From NCBI RefSeq assembly GCF_014203425.1, contig NZ_JACHJC010000001.1, forward strand, positions 3,100,001 through 3,164,000: a stretch of DNA of 64,000 bases, read 5' to 3'. Below, piece after piece: positions 1 to 7,419 of this stretch. Every line of letters begins with the position of its first letter. The stretch's first letter is position 1. The position numbers and the translations under genes are program-made. Under the pieces are notes generated by a model that was not told the origin of the DNA, ran no database searches, and saw only the letters and a list, made by a program, of their open reading frames with translations. Source of the stretch: Micromonospora echinospora (GTDB lineage Bacteria > Actinomycetota > Actinomycetes > Mycobacteriales > Micromonosporaceae).

Positions 1-12
1 CGGGCCGTACAG

Positions 13-1563
13 CTAGACGCGGGTGACGCGGATGGCGTCGGCGATCACGTAACCGGTGCTGCCGGACCATCTGCTGACACCGACCTTGTTGGCGTCCCCG
101 GCGGCCAGGGTGAAGGTGCCCAGCGAGCGCCAGGCGCCGCCGTTCGCCGTCTGGTTCACCGAGACCGTCTGGTTACCGCTGGTGGTCGCGACGATGTACG
201 GCGTGGAGGTGTTGTAGCCGGCCACGGCCGGATACCAGACCTCCACCCGGTAGGTGGCTGTCGCCGGGATGTTCACCTTGTACCAGGCGGTGTCGCTGGC
301 CGCGACGGGGTTGGCGTACCGGTAGTCGGCGCCGTAGCGCTGCGCCGAGTACGTCGAGGTGCCCCAGTTGGCGCTCGCGGTGAACCGGCCGGCCGTGGTG
401 TTGTCCACAATGGTCGACCAGGCAGTCGGCGGGGGCGTGGTGTCGCCGGTCACGAGCTGCATGTAGTAGGTCCAGTTCCAGTTCGAACCCGGGTCGGTGT
501 GCGTGGCGCCCGGCACCTGGTTGTGCCCGATGATGTTGTTACGGGTCTTCGGGATGCCGTACTTGTCGCACAGGAACCGGGTCAGCGCCGCCGACGACCG
601 GTACATCGCGTCGGTGTACCAGGAGGCGTTGTCGACGTACCCCTCGTGCTCGATGCCGATCGACTGGGTGTTGTAGGTCCAGTTGCCGGCGTGCCAGGCG
701 ATGTCCTTGTCCCGCACCATCTGGGTCACCGCGCCGTCGGAGGAGCGGAGCAGGTAGTGCGCGCTGGTGCCGGCGGCGGCGTTCTGGAACCAGCTGATCG
801 AGCCGGCGTAGCTGCCCTGCATGGTGTGGATGACGATGTAGTTGATCGGGTACGCCGACTCGCGGCTGGAGACCGTGTAGTTGGACGAGTTGGCCGGCAC
901 CCAGGCCGCCGGGCCGTAGTCGGTGCTCAGGGTGCCGAAGTCGCCGGTGCCCAGCGGCGCCACGTCGGCGTACCGGCCCCGCTGGGGTGCGACCGGACGG
1001 CCGTCCAGGCTGACCTCGCCGCCGGCAGTGGTCGCGATGAAGCCCCGGGCGAGCAGGTCGTACACGGAGTCGGCGTACAGCCGGGCGGTGGCCGCGTCCG
1101 TCGAGCCACCGTAGCGGGCGATCGGGCCGTACCACTGGTTGACGTCGTCGCGCTGCGCCGCGGTGAGCCCGGCCTCGTCGGCGTAGGAGCGCAGCACCGC
1201 CGCCGCGCCGGCGACGTTCGCCGCGTCCCGGGTACGCAGTTCGGCGCGGTCCAGCCGGGTCCGGCGCGCGGCCTCGTCGAGGGTCCGCACCTTCGGGTTG
1301 CTGGTCAGGTGCATCACGCCGTATCCGCCGGAGGCGCTGGGCTCGCCGCCGTGGCCGTCCAGACGTGTTTCGGCGTACCCGAGCGCGGCGAGCAGGTCGC
1401 GCGGCACGTCGGAATCGGCCGCGGCCTGCGCGAAGGCGGCGGCGAGCGGCTGCGCGCGGTGCTGAGGCGCAGCCTGGGCCGGCTGGCCGGTCAGGCCGAT
1501 CGTGAGGATCATGGCGCCGCCGAGCAGGGTGCTCACCCGACGCGAGGGTCTCCGAATTGTCAC
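13..1563 (-). CDS. Secreted N-acetylmuramoyl-L-alanine amidase with extra N- and C-terminal domains
   Basis: Predicted exported peptidoglycan hydrolase of 516 aa. Residues 1-32 form a signal peptide (Arg-rich start, hydrophobic core, AQA-type cleavage). Residues about 45-170 resemble a lytic transglycosylase fold (GYAET with a candidate catalytic Glu, then GGYGVMHLT). Residues about 235-375 are a type 2 amidase/PGRP domain: IVIHT supplies the first zinc His, SIGIEHEG is the conserved core, and HTDPG supplies the later ligands. Residues about 385-516 look like a golvesin/xanthan-lyase-type beta domain, possibly for carbohydrate binding. The GTG start is preceded by GAGGAG. It is transcribed divergently from the HExxH gene. 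The amidase call is firm; the transglycosylase-like part is inferred from short motifs only. Confidence 0.9.
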   Translation of the reverse strand: MTIRRPSRRVSTLLGGAMILTIGLTGQPAQAAPQHRAQPLAAAFAQAAADSDVPRDLLAALGYAETRLDGHGGEPSASGGYGVMHLTSNPKVRTLDEAARRTRLDRAELRTRDAANVAGAAAVLRSYADEAGLTAAQRDDVNQWYGPIARYGGSTDAATARLYADSVYDLLARGFIATTAGGEVSLDGRPVAPQRGRYADVAPLGTGDFGTLSTDYGPAAWVPANSSNYTVSSRESAYPINYIVIHTMQGSYAGSISWFQNAAAGTSAHYLLRSSDGAVTQMVRDKDIAWHAGNWTYNTQSIGIEHEGYVDNASWYTDAMYRSSAALTRFLCDKYGIPKTRNNIIGHNQVPGATHTDPGSNWNWTYYMQLVTGDTTPPPTAWSTIVDNTTAGRFTASANWGTSTYSAQRYGADYRYANPVAASDTAWYKVNIPATATYRVEVWYPAVAGYNTSTPYIVATTSGNQTVSVNQTANGGAWRSLGTFTLAAGDANKVGVSRWSGSTGYVIADAIRVTRV

Positions 1564-1754
1564 GTCACTCCTCGTCGACTACTTGGTGCGACTGTGCTCC
1601 CGTCGCCGGTTCGCCGCACCTTATAGCGTGACGTTCGTCTATGTCGATACCTTGCATCGACAAGCTCTTTGCTGAAGACTTCCTTCAGATACTGGGCTGA
1701 CCCCGTACCGTCGCGGTCTTGCCCGCCGGGCCGCGGCCGGGCAGCATCGTGCGG
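1564..1754. promoter_or_regulatory. Divergent promoter region with two short palindromes
   Basis: This stretch separates the amidase and HExxH genes and is more AT-rich than its surroundings. It holds two inverted repeats: TGTCGAT-N7-ATCGACA at 1642-1662 and CTGAAG-N5-CTTCAG at 1672-1688. Both are the right size for dimeric repressor sites. No regulator gene is adjacent, so the binding protein is unknown. Confidence 0.4.
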
Positions 1755-2630
1755 ATGCCGCCCACCGACCTGCTGCGGGTCCGCGACCTGGTGCCCGACT
1801 TCCTCGCCTGCGCCGACCGGGGCGCTGCGGAGCTCCTGGTCTCCGGCTACCTGGCCGGGCACCCGGACGTGGTCCGGGCGCTGCGCCGCGACGGCGACTG
1901 GTCCGACGCCGCCGGTGTGGCCGCCGCCCTGGACGGGCTCCGCGACCGGGCCGCCGGCCTGGCGGTACGAGCCGAGACGGTACGCGCGGCGCTGCCGGAC
2001 GGCGTCGCGGCGGTGGCCGGGGCGCTGGGCTGGTCCGGCGACGGCGGGCCGGTCGAGTGCGTGGTGCTGGTCGGGCTGAACCAGGCCAACGGCTGGGCCG
2101 GCGAACTGGACGGCAGGTACGCGCTCTTCCTCGCCGTGGAACAACTCGGGCCACCGGAGGACCTCGACATGCTGGTCCGGCACGAGGCCGCGCACGTGGT
2201 GCACGACCGCGGCGCCGCGATCCGCGACTGGCCCGAGTACGGGGTGGCGAACGCGCTGTTCACCGAAGGGCTCGCCACCCAGGTCACGGCGGAACTGGAC
2301 CCCGGCCGGCCGGACGAGGAGTACCTCTGGTTCGGCCGCCCCGGGCACCGGCAGTGGCTCGACGAGTGCCGCCGCCGCTGGCCGGAGATCCTGCGCCGGG
2401 TACGCGCCGACCTCGACGCCACCGACGCCGACCACCACGCCCCGTACTTCCTGATGCGGGACTCGCCGCTGGCCGGCGGCCTGCCCAAGCGCTGCGGCTA
2501 CCTGGTCGGCCTGGCCGCGGTCCGGCACCTGCGCCGCCACCACTCCCTGCGCGACCTGGCCACCTGGCCCCTGCCCCGAGTCCGCGAGGAGCTGGCCGTC
2601 GCGCTCCCCGACCTCCCCCCACCGCCCTGA
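1755..2630 (+). CDS. Uncharacterised HExxH zinc-metallopeptidase-like protein
   Basis: A 291-aa protein without signal peptide or membrane segment, so probably cytoplasmic. The diagnostic feature is HEAAH at residues 143-147 (zinc His 143 and 147, catalytic Glu 144), followed by TEGLAT, whose Glu at about 171 would be the third, gluzincin-type ligand. The N-terminal 130 residues are helical and not recognised. The ATG at 1755 is preferred over an in-frame GTG-type extension from 1719 because the extension is short and lacks family-like sequence. The layout resembles DUF2268-like putative peptidases, but I cannot assign a family or substrate. The gene ends in a C-rich tract leading into palindromic repeats. 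Confidence 0.75.
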   Translation: MPPTDLLRVRDLVPDFLACADRGAAELLVSGYLAGHPDVVRALRRDGDWSDAAGVAAALDGLRDRAAGLAVRAETVRAALPDGVAAVAGALGWSGDGGPVECVVLVGLNQANGWAGELDGRYALFLAVEQLGPPEDLDMLVRHEAAHVVHDRGAAIRDWPEYGVANALFTEGLATQVTAELDPGRPDEEYLWFGRPGHRQWLDECRRRWPEILRRVRADLDATDADHHAPYFLMRDSPLAGGLPKRCGYLVGLAAVRHLRRHHSLRDLATWPLPRVREELAVALPDLPPPP

Positions 2631-2674
2631 CCCCCGCGCCCACCCCACCCCCACCGCGCCCGCCCCCACCGCGA

Positions 2675-2731
2675 CGATCATGAAGTTGGCGGCGACAAAT
2701 CGGACCGTACATGCCGCCAACTTCATGATCG
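2675..2731. repeat. Perfect 19-bp inverted repeat, 19-nt loop
   Basis: Arms at 2675-2693 and 2713-2731 are perfectly complementary (core ATGAAGTTGGCGGC), separated by 19 nt. It lies 45 bp after the HExxH gene stop. It could fold as a terminator hairpin or be a REP-like element. No T-run follows, as is common for actinobacterial terminators. Confidence 0.85.
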
Positions 2732-2770
2732 ACCGGGCGAGGAGTTGGCGCGGCGCGCCCCGCCCGACCC

Positions 2771-2884
2771 CGCGATCTTGCGCATTCCGCCCCACGCCCT
2801 CGTTCCGCCGCGCGATCTTGCAGCTTCGGCCCTCGGGGACGCGTGTTTGTCCCGATTCGCCGGGGCCGAAAGTGCAAGATCGCC
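2771..2884. repeat. GCGATCTTGC palindrome, copy 1, with an extra half-site
   Basis: Arms at about 2812-2832 and 2864-2884 begin with GCGATCTTGCA and continue into TTCGGCCC. They pair with only a couple of mismatches near the middle. A further half-copy of CGCGATCTTGC stands at 2771-2781. The same arm sequence recurs 28 kb away at 30820-30890, so this is a dispersed family and not a local accident. Confidence 0.8.
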
Positions 2885-2886
2885 GA

Positions 2887-2941
2887 GGGCGGGGCGGGGG
2901 CCACGGGGGTGGGATTGGTGGTGTCGGGGTTGGGGTGGGGG
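2887..2941 (+). other. G-run tract with G-quadruplex potential
   Basis: Eight runs of three to five G occur within 55 nt directly upstream of the aminotransferase start at 2959. The HExxH gene end at 2605-2670 is a mirror C-rich tract. The G-rich strand is the non-template strand for the downstream gene, so an RNA or DNA quadruplex is possible. There is no recognisable Shine-Dalgarno apart from the G-tract itself. Confidence 0.5.
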
Positions 2942-2958
2942 TGGTTAGCGTCGATGGC

Positions 2959-3996
2959 ATGGAGCTGGAGCAGGCACGGAAGTTGTGGCAGCCGGAACCG
3001 GGCTGGTTGAACACCGCCACCTACGGGCTGCCGCCCGAGCCGGTGTGGGACGCCGTGCAGCGGGTGCTCGCCGACTGGCGGGGCGGGCGGGTGTCGTTCG
3101 AGGTGTGGGACGAGTCGGTCGGGCGGTCCCGGGCCGCGTTCGCCCGGCTGGCCGGTGTGGACGAAGCCGACGTGAGCATCGGCTCCGCCGTGTCGCAGAT
3201 GGTCGCGCCGATCGCGGCCAGCCTGCCGGCGGGGGCCACTGTGGTGGTGCCCGAGGTCGAGTTCACCTCGAACCTGTTCCCGTGGCTGGTCCAGCAGGAG
3301 CGCGGTGTGCGGGTACGCACCGTCCCGCCGGCCGGCCTGGTGGACGCGATCGACGCCGACACCGACCTGGTGGCGTTCAGCGTGGTGCAGTCCGCCGACG
3401 GCGCGGTGGCCCCGTACGACGAGATCGTCGCGGCGGCTCGCGCGCACGGCGCGTTCGTGGTGGTCGACGCCACGCAGGCGTGCGGGTGGCTGCCGTTCGC
3501 CGCGGACCGGGCCGACGCGGTGGTGGTGGGGGCGTACAAGTGGCTGATGGCGCCGCGGGGCGCGGCCTTCGCCTACCTGGCGCCGGAACTACGCGAGCGG
3601 ATTCGCCCGGACGCGGCCGGGTGGTACGCCGGCAAGGACCCGCACGCCTCCTACTACGGCCTGCCGCTGCGCCTGGCCGACGACGCCCGGCGCTTCGACA
3701 TCTCCCCGTCCTGGCTGTGCTACGTCGGAGCGGCGCCGGCGCTGGAGTTGCTCGCCGACCTCGACCCGGAGGCGGTGCGCGCGTACGACGTGGGGCTGGC
3801 CAACCGGTTCCTGGCCGGGCTGGGCCGCCCGCCCGGCGACAGCGCGATCGTCTCCGTCGACGTGCCGGACGCGCACGAGCGGCTGGCCCGCGCCGGGGTG
3901 CGCGCGGCGGTCCGGGCAGGCCGGGTCCGCGCCTCGTTCCACCTGTACACGACCGAGGAGGACGTGGACCGGGCGGTCGAGGCGCTGACCGGCTGA
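2959..3996 (+). CDS. Class V aminotransferase (cysteine desulfurase/kynureninase-like fold)
   Basis: A 345-aa PLP-dependent enzyme of fold type I. VVVDATQACGWLP carries the Asp that contacts the pyridine nitrogen, and VVGAYKWLMAPRG carries the Schiff-base lysine. SAVSQMVAPIAASLP is the phosphate-binding segment. The start is placed at the ATG at 2959 (MELEQARKLW), where family-like sequence begins (WLNTATYGLPP). The frame stays open upstream to 2680, but that part runs through the palindromic repeats and is not plausible protein. No catalytic Cys loop typical of IscS/SufS is evident and no sulfur-assembly genes are nearby, so the substrate is open. It converges with the acyl-CoA dehydrogenase gene. 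Confidence 0.85.
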   Translation: MELEQARKLWQPEPGWLNTATYGLPPEPVWDAVQRVLADWRGGRVSFEVWDESVGRSRAAFARLAGVDEADVSIGSAVSQMVAPIAASLPAGATVVVPEVEFTSNLFPWLVQQERGVRVRTVPPAGLVDAIDADTDLVAFSVVQSADGAVAPYDEIVAAARAHGAFVVVDATQACGWLPFAADRADAVVVGAYKWLMAPRGAAFAYLAPELRERIRPDAAGWYAGKDPHASYYGLPLRLADDARRFDISPSWLCYVGAAPALELLADLDPEAVRAYDVGLANRFLAGLGRPPGDSAIVSVDVPDAHERLARAGVRAAVRAGRVRASFHLYTTEEDVDRAVEALTG

Positions 3997-3998
3997 CG

Positions 3999-4029
3999 GC
4001 TCAGGCCAGGTGACCGCTCAGGCCAGGTG
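3999..4029. repeat. 14-bp direct repeat at the acyl-CoA dehydrogenase 3' end
   Basis: GCTCAGGCCAGGTG occurs at 3999-4012 and again at 4016-4029. The second copy contains the reverse-strand stop codon of the acyl-CoA dehydrogenase gene (TCA at 4018-4020). The first copy therefore provides a second TGA 17 bp further on, in another frame. Confidence 0.8.
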
Positions 4030-5190
4030 GCCGCCGATCTTCGTGTATCCGCGCAGCAGGTCCCGGGAGATGATCAGCCGCTGCATCTCGTCGGTGCCCT
4101 CGAAGATCCGGTACAGCCGGACCTGCCGGTACCAGCGCTCGATCGGCAGCTCACGGGTGTAGCCCATGCCGCCGTGGATCTGGAGCACCCGGTCCACCAC
4201 CCGGTTGACCATGCCGGCGCCGTAGAGCTTGCCCATCGAGGAGGCGTGCCGGGGGTCGAGGCCCTGGTCGACCGTCCAGGCCGAGCGCAGGATCAGCCAG
4301 CGGGCGGCCTCCAGCTCGGTCTCCGAGTCGGCGATCATCCACTGGATGGCCTGGTTGGTGGCGATCGGCGCGCCGAACGTCTCCCGGGTGTTGGCGTAGT
4401 CGATCGCCATCTGGAGGGCGCGTTCGGCGATGCCGATGGCGTGCGAGGGGATGGTGTAGCGGCCCTTGCCGATCCACTCCATGCCGAGCGTGAAGCCCTG
4501 CCCGATCTCGCCGAGGATGTTGCGGTGCGGCACGCGTACGCCGTCGAAGATCAGCGAGGCGGGACCGCCCTCGCCCATGGTCTGGATGAACTCCGACCGC
4601 CAGCCCATGTCGCGGTCCACCAGGAACGCCGTGGCGCCGCCGCGGCGGGCGCCCTTCTCCGGGTCGGTCACCGCGACCACGATGGCGAAGTCGGCGTCGT
4701 TGCCGTTGGTGATGAACGTCTTCTCGCCGTCGAGGACCCAGTCGTCGCCGTCGCGGCGGGCCCGCAGCCTGATGTTGGCAGCGTCGGAGCCCGCGCCCGG
4801 CTCGGTGATGGCGAAGCAGGAGATCCGTTCGCCCTCGATGGTGGGGATCAGGAACTCGCGCTTCTGCTCCTCGGTGGCGTGGAACAGGATGTTGTCGGCC
4901 TCGCCGCCGAAGCGGAAGGGCACGAAGCTGCGGCCCAGCTCGGTCCAGATCAGCGACTGCATGACCGCCGGCAGGGCCATGCCGCCGTACTCCTCCGAGG
5001 TGGCCAGCCCCCAGAAGCCGAACTTCTTCGCCTTGAGCTGGAGTTCGCGCAGCTCGGAGCGGTCGAGGCCGGGCTGGTGGGCGCGCTCGCGGCGCAGCAC
5101 CTCCGCCTCCAGCGGCATCACCTCGCGGGTGACGAACGTGCGAACGGTGTCCCGGATCGCGCGTTCCTCGTCGGACAGTGCGAAGTCCAC
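4018..5190 (-). CDS. Acyl-CoA dehydrogenase
   Basis: A 390-aa FAD flavoprotein that would introduce the 2,3 double bond in an acyl-CoA and pass electrons to electron-transfer flavoprotein. The full family architecture is visible: N-terminal helical domain, then CFAITEPGAGSDA (FAD/substrate loop) near residue 135, a central beta domain, and a C-terminal helical domain with RETFGAPIATNQAIQ and IHGGMGYT. The catalytic base is expected in FEGTDEMQR near residue 365. Length is typical. Chain-length preference cannot be read. It is divergent from the TetR gene at 5278, and the shared gap holds a 19-bp palindromic site that recurs before the aldehyde dehydrogenase gene, so all three are probably co-regulated. 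Confidence 0.95.
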   Translation of the reverse strand: MDFALSDEERAIRDTVRTFVTREVMPLEAEVLRRERAHQPGLDRSELRELQLKAKKFGFWGLATSEEYGGMALPAVMQSLIWTELGRSFVPFRFGGEADNILFHATEEQKREFLIPTIEGERISCFAITEPGAGSDAANIRLRARRDGDDWVLDGEKTFITNGNDADFAIVVAVTDPEKGARRGGATAFLVDRDMGWRSEFIQTMGEGGPASLIFDGVRVPHRNILGEIGQGFTLGMEWIGKGRYTIPSHAIGIAERALQMAIDYANTRETFGAPIATNQAIQWMIADSETELEAARWLILRSAWTVDQGLDPRHASSMGKLYGAGMVNRVVDRVLQIHGGMGYTRELPIERWYRQVRLYRIFEGTDEMQRLIISRDLLRGYTKIGGHLA

Positions 5191-5216
5191 GGTGCCCCCT
5201 CAGGTCGACTGGCTAT

Positions 5217-5235
5217 AAACTAGCGCTGGAAGTTT
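5217..5235. promoter_or_regulatory. Predicted TetR operator, copy 1
   Basis: An imperfect palindrome with half-sites AAACT and AGTTT lies between the divergent acyl-CoA dehydrogenase and TetR genes. Read on the reverse strand it matches the site at 5937-5955 at 17 of 19 positions. Such duplication at the two promoters flanking a TetR gene is strong circumstantial evidence for its operator. Confidence 0.75.
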
Positions 5236-5277
5236 TCCCGCGTCCAGACCCGATGTCGAAAGGAGGATGATGATCAG

Positions 5278-5931
5278 GTGCCCCGACCCCGACAAGCCCT
5301 GCTCACACGCGACCGGATCGTCGATACCGCGCTGGCGCTGATCGACGCCGACGGGCTGGACGCGCTCTCCACCCGGCGGCTCGCCGCCGCCCTGGGCGTA
5401 CGCGGCCCCTCGCTCTACAACCACTTCGCCACCAAGGAGGAGATCCTCGACGCGGTGGCCGACGGCGTCGCGGCAACCGTCGACATCGACGTCTTCGACG
5501 AGTACGAGTGGCTCGACGCGCTCGGCCGCTGGGCGCGCTCGTACCGCGCCGCGCTGGCCGCGCACCCGAACATCGTGCCGTACCTGGCGCAGGGGCCGGG
5601 CCGCCGTCCGGCCGCGCTCGCGATGGCCGACGCGGTCTACGGCGCGCTGGTCCGGGCCGGCTGGCCGCCCGCGCGGGCCACCCACATCGGCGCCGCGATG
5701 CGCTACTTCGTGGCCGGGTCAGCGCTCGGCTCGTTCGCCCGCGGCTTCGTCGAGGACCCCTCGCTCTACGCCGCGCACCCGCACCTCAACCAGGCGCACC
5801 GCCTCGCCGGCCACCAGCGCAGCGTGGACGAGGGGGCGTTCGCGCTCGGCCTGGACGCGCTGCTGCACGGCCTCGCCGCCGAGTACGCCGCCACCGTCGC
5901 CCCGCTGGAACGGGTCGGCGGTCCGGAGTAG
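5278..5931 (+). CDS. TetR-family transcriptional regulator
   Basis: A 217-aa repressor-type protein. The N-terminal TetR helix-turn-helix spans residues about 10-57 (RDRIVDTALALIDADG, then STRRLAAALGVRGPSLYNHF, the usual recognition-helix pattern). The rest is the helical ligand-binding and dimerisation domain. The start is the GTG at 5278, 11 nt after AGGAGG; the ATGs between them are out of frame. It is divergent from the acyl-CoA dehydrogenase gene and followed after 45 bp by an aldehyde and an alcohol dehydrogenase. The two matching 19-bp palindromes on its flanks suggest it represses both directions and releases in response to an acyl-CoA, aldehyde or related metabolite; the ligand is inferred. 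Confidence 0.92.
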   Translation: MPRPRQALLTRDRIVDTALALIDADGLDALSTRRLAAALGVRGPSLYNHFATKEEILDAVADGVAATVDIDVFDEYEWLDALGRWARSYRAALAAHPNIVPYLAQGPGRRPAALAMADAVYGALVRAGWPPARATHIGAAMRYFVAGSALGSFARGFVEDPSLYAAHPHLNQAHRLAGHQRSVDEGAFALGLDALLHGLAAEYAATVAPLERVGGPE

Positions 5932-5936
5932 CGTCC

Positions 5937-5955
5937 AAACTCCCACCGCTAGTTT
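5937..5955. promoter_or_regulatory. Predicted TetR operator, copy 2
   Basis: AAACT at one end and AGTTT at the other enclose nine bases in the short gap between the TetR stop and the aldehyde dehydrogenase ATG. It is the reverse-orientation partner of the 5217-5235 site (17/19 identity). Its position suggests that the dehydrogenase pair has its own promoter and does not depend only on read-through. Confidence 0.75.
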
Positions 5956-5976
5956 CCGCCGCCCCCGAAGGACGCC

Positions 5977-7419
5977 ATGGATCTCGCCGCCGCCCCGCCC
6001 GCCCTGTTGACGCGCCGCCACCTGCACATCGCCGGTGACTGGGCCGACCCGTCGTCGGACGACACCATCCCGGTGGAGAACCCGGCCACCGCGAGCATCA
6101 TCGGCGAGGTGCCGGCCGGTACGCCGGCCGACGTGGACCGGGCGGTCGCCGCCGCCCACGCCGCGTTCCCCGGCTGGGCCGCCACCGCCCCCGAGCAGCG
6201 GGCCGCGCACCTGGACCGGCTGCACACCGCGCTCGCCGCCCGCGCCGACGAGATCGCCCGCACCGTGGCCACCGAGCTGGGCACCCCGCTCAAGCTCGCC
6301 ACCCGCGTCCAGACCGGGCTGCCGCTCACCGTGCTGCGGAGCATGGTCGAGCTGGCCGCCCGCCCGGCCGCCGAGCAGACGGTCGGCAACTCCCTCGTCC
6401 TCCGGGAGCCGGTCGGCGTGGTCGGCGCCATCACCCCGTGGAACTACCCGCTGCACCAGGTGGTCGCCAAGGTCGCGCCCGCGCTCGCCGCCGGGTGCAC
6501 AGTCGTGCTCAAGCCCAGCGAGCTGACGCCGCTGACCGCGTACCTGCTGTTCGACGCGATCACCGACGCCGGCCTGCCGCCCGGCGTGGTGAACCTGGTG
6601 CCCGGCACCGGCCCGGTGGTCGGCGAGGCGCTCGCCGCGCACCCCGACGTCGACCTGGTCTCGTTCACCGGCTCCACCGCCACCGGCCGGCGCATCGCCC
6701 GCCTGGCCGCCGAGCGGATCGCCCGGGTGTCGCTGGAACTCGGCGGCAAGTCCGCGAACGTCGTCCTGGCCGACGCCGATCTGCCCACAGCGGTCAAGGT
6801 CGGCGTCGGCAACGCGCTGCTCAACTCCGGGCAGACCTGCACCGCCTGGACCCGGATGCTCGTGCACCGCGACCGCTACGACGAGGCCCTGGACCTGGTC
6901 GCGGCGGCGGTGGCCGGCTACCGGCTCGGCGACCCCTTCGACCCGGCCACCCGGCTGGGCCCGCTCGCCTCCGCCGCGCAGGCCCAGCGGGTACGCGACC
7001 ACGTCGACCGGGCGCTCGCCGACGGCGCCCGGCTCGTCGCCGGCGGCCCGGACGCGCCGCTGCCGTCGCAGGGCCACTTCGTGGCGCCCACCGTCTTCGC
7101 CGACGTGCACCCCGACAGCGCGCTCGCCCAGGAGGAGGTGTTCGGGCCGGTGCTCGCGGTGATCCCGTTCGCCGACACCGACGAGGCGGTCGCCATCGCC
7201 AACAACTCCCGGTACGGGCTGGCCGGCGCGGTCTGGTCCGCCGACTCCGACGCGGCGCTGGCAGTGGCCCGGCGGATGCGTACCGGCCAGGTGGACGTCA
7301 ACGGCGGCGCGTTCAACCCGCTCGCCCCGTTCGGCGGCTACAAGCAGTCCGGCCTCGGCCGGGAACTGGGCGCGTACGGCGTGGAGGAGTTCACCGAGCT
7401 GAAGGCGATCCAGCGGTGA
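5977..7419 (+). CDS. NAD(P)-dependent aldehyde dehydrogenase
   Basis: A 480-aa enzyme oxidising an aldehyde to the acid. The motifs are complete: ITPWNYPL near residue 150, FTGSTATGRRIA (nucleotide-binding turn), LELGGKSANVVL with the catalytic Glu near 255, and NSGQTCTAWTRM with the nucleophilic Cys near 288. EVFGPVLAVIPF and FGGYKQSGLGRELG complete the family pattern. It overlaps the downstream alcohol dehydrogenase by four bases, so the two are translated together: alcohol to aldehyde, then aldehyde to acid. With the divergent acyl-CoA dehydrogenase this suggests catabolism of an alcohol or fatty-acid-like compound. Substrate is unknown. Confidence 0.95.
   Translation: MDLAAAPPALLTRRHLHIAGDWADPSSDDTIPVENPATASIIGEVPAGTPADVDRAVAAAHAAFPGWAATAPEQRAAHLDRLHTALAARADEIARTVATELGTPLKLATRVQTGLPLTVLRSMVELAARPAAEQTVGNSLVLREPVGVVGAITPWNYPLHQVVAKVAPALAAGCTVVLKPSELTPLTAYLLFDAITDAGLPPGVVNLVPGTGPVVGEALAAHPDVDLVSFTGSTATGRRIARLAAERIARVSLELGGKSANVVLADADLPTAVKVGVGNALLNSGQTCTAWTRMLVHRDRYDEALDLVAAAVAGYRLGDPFDPATRLGPLASAAQAQRVRDHVDRALADGARLVAGGPDAPLPSQGHFVAPTVFADVHPDSALAQEEVFGPVLAVIPFADTDEAVAIANNSRYGLAGAVWSADSDAALAVARRMRTGQVDVNGGAFNPLAPFGGYKQSGLGRELGAYGVEEFTELKAIQR

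Noticed and set aside
2612..2672. C-rich tract read as coding continuation of the HExxH gene.
   Set aside because: The frame has a TGA at 2628-2630 and the following sequence is repetitive.
2680..2958. An N-terminal extension of the aminotransferase starting at 2680.
   Set aside because: It reads through both palindromes and the G-run tract. Family similarity begins at the ATG at 2959.
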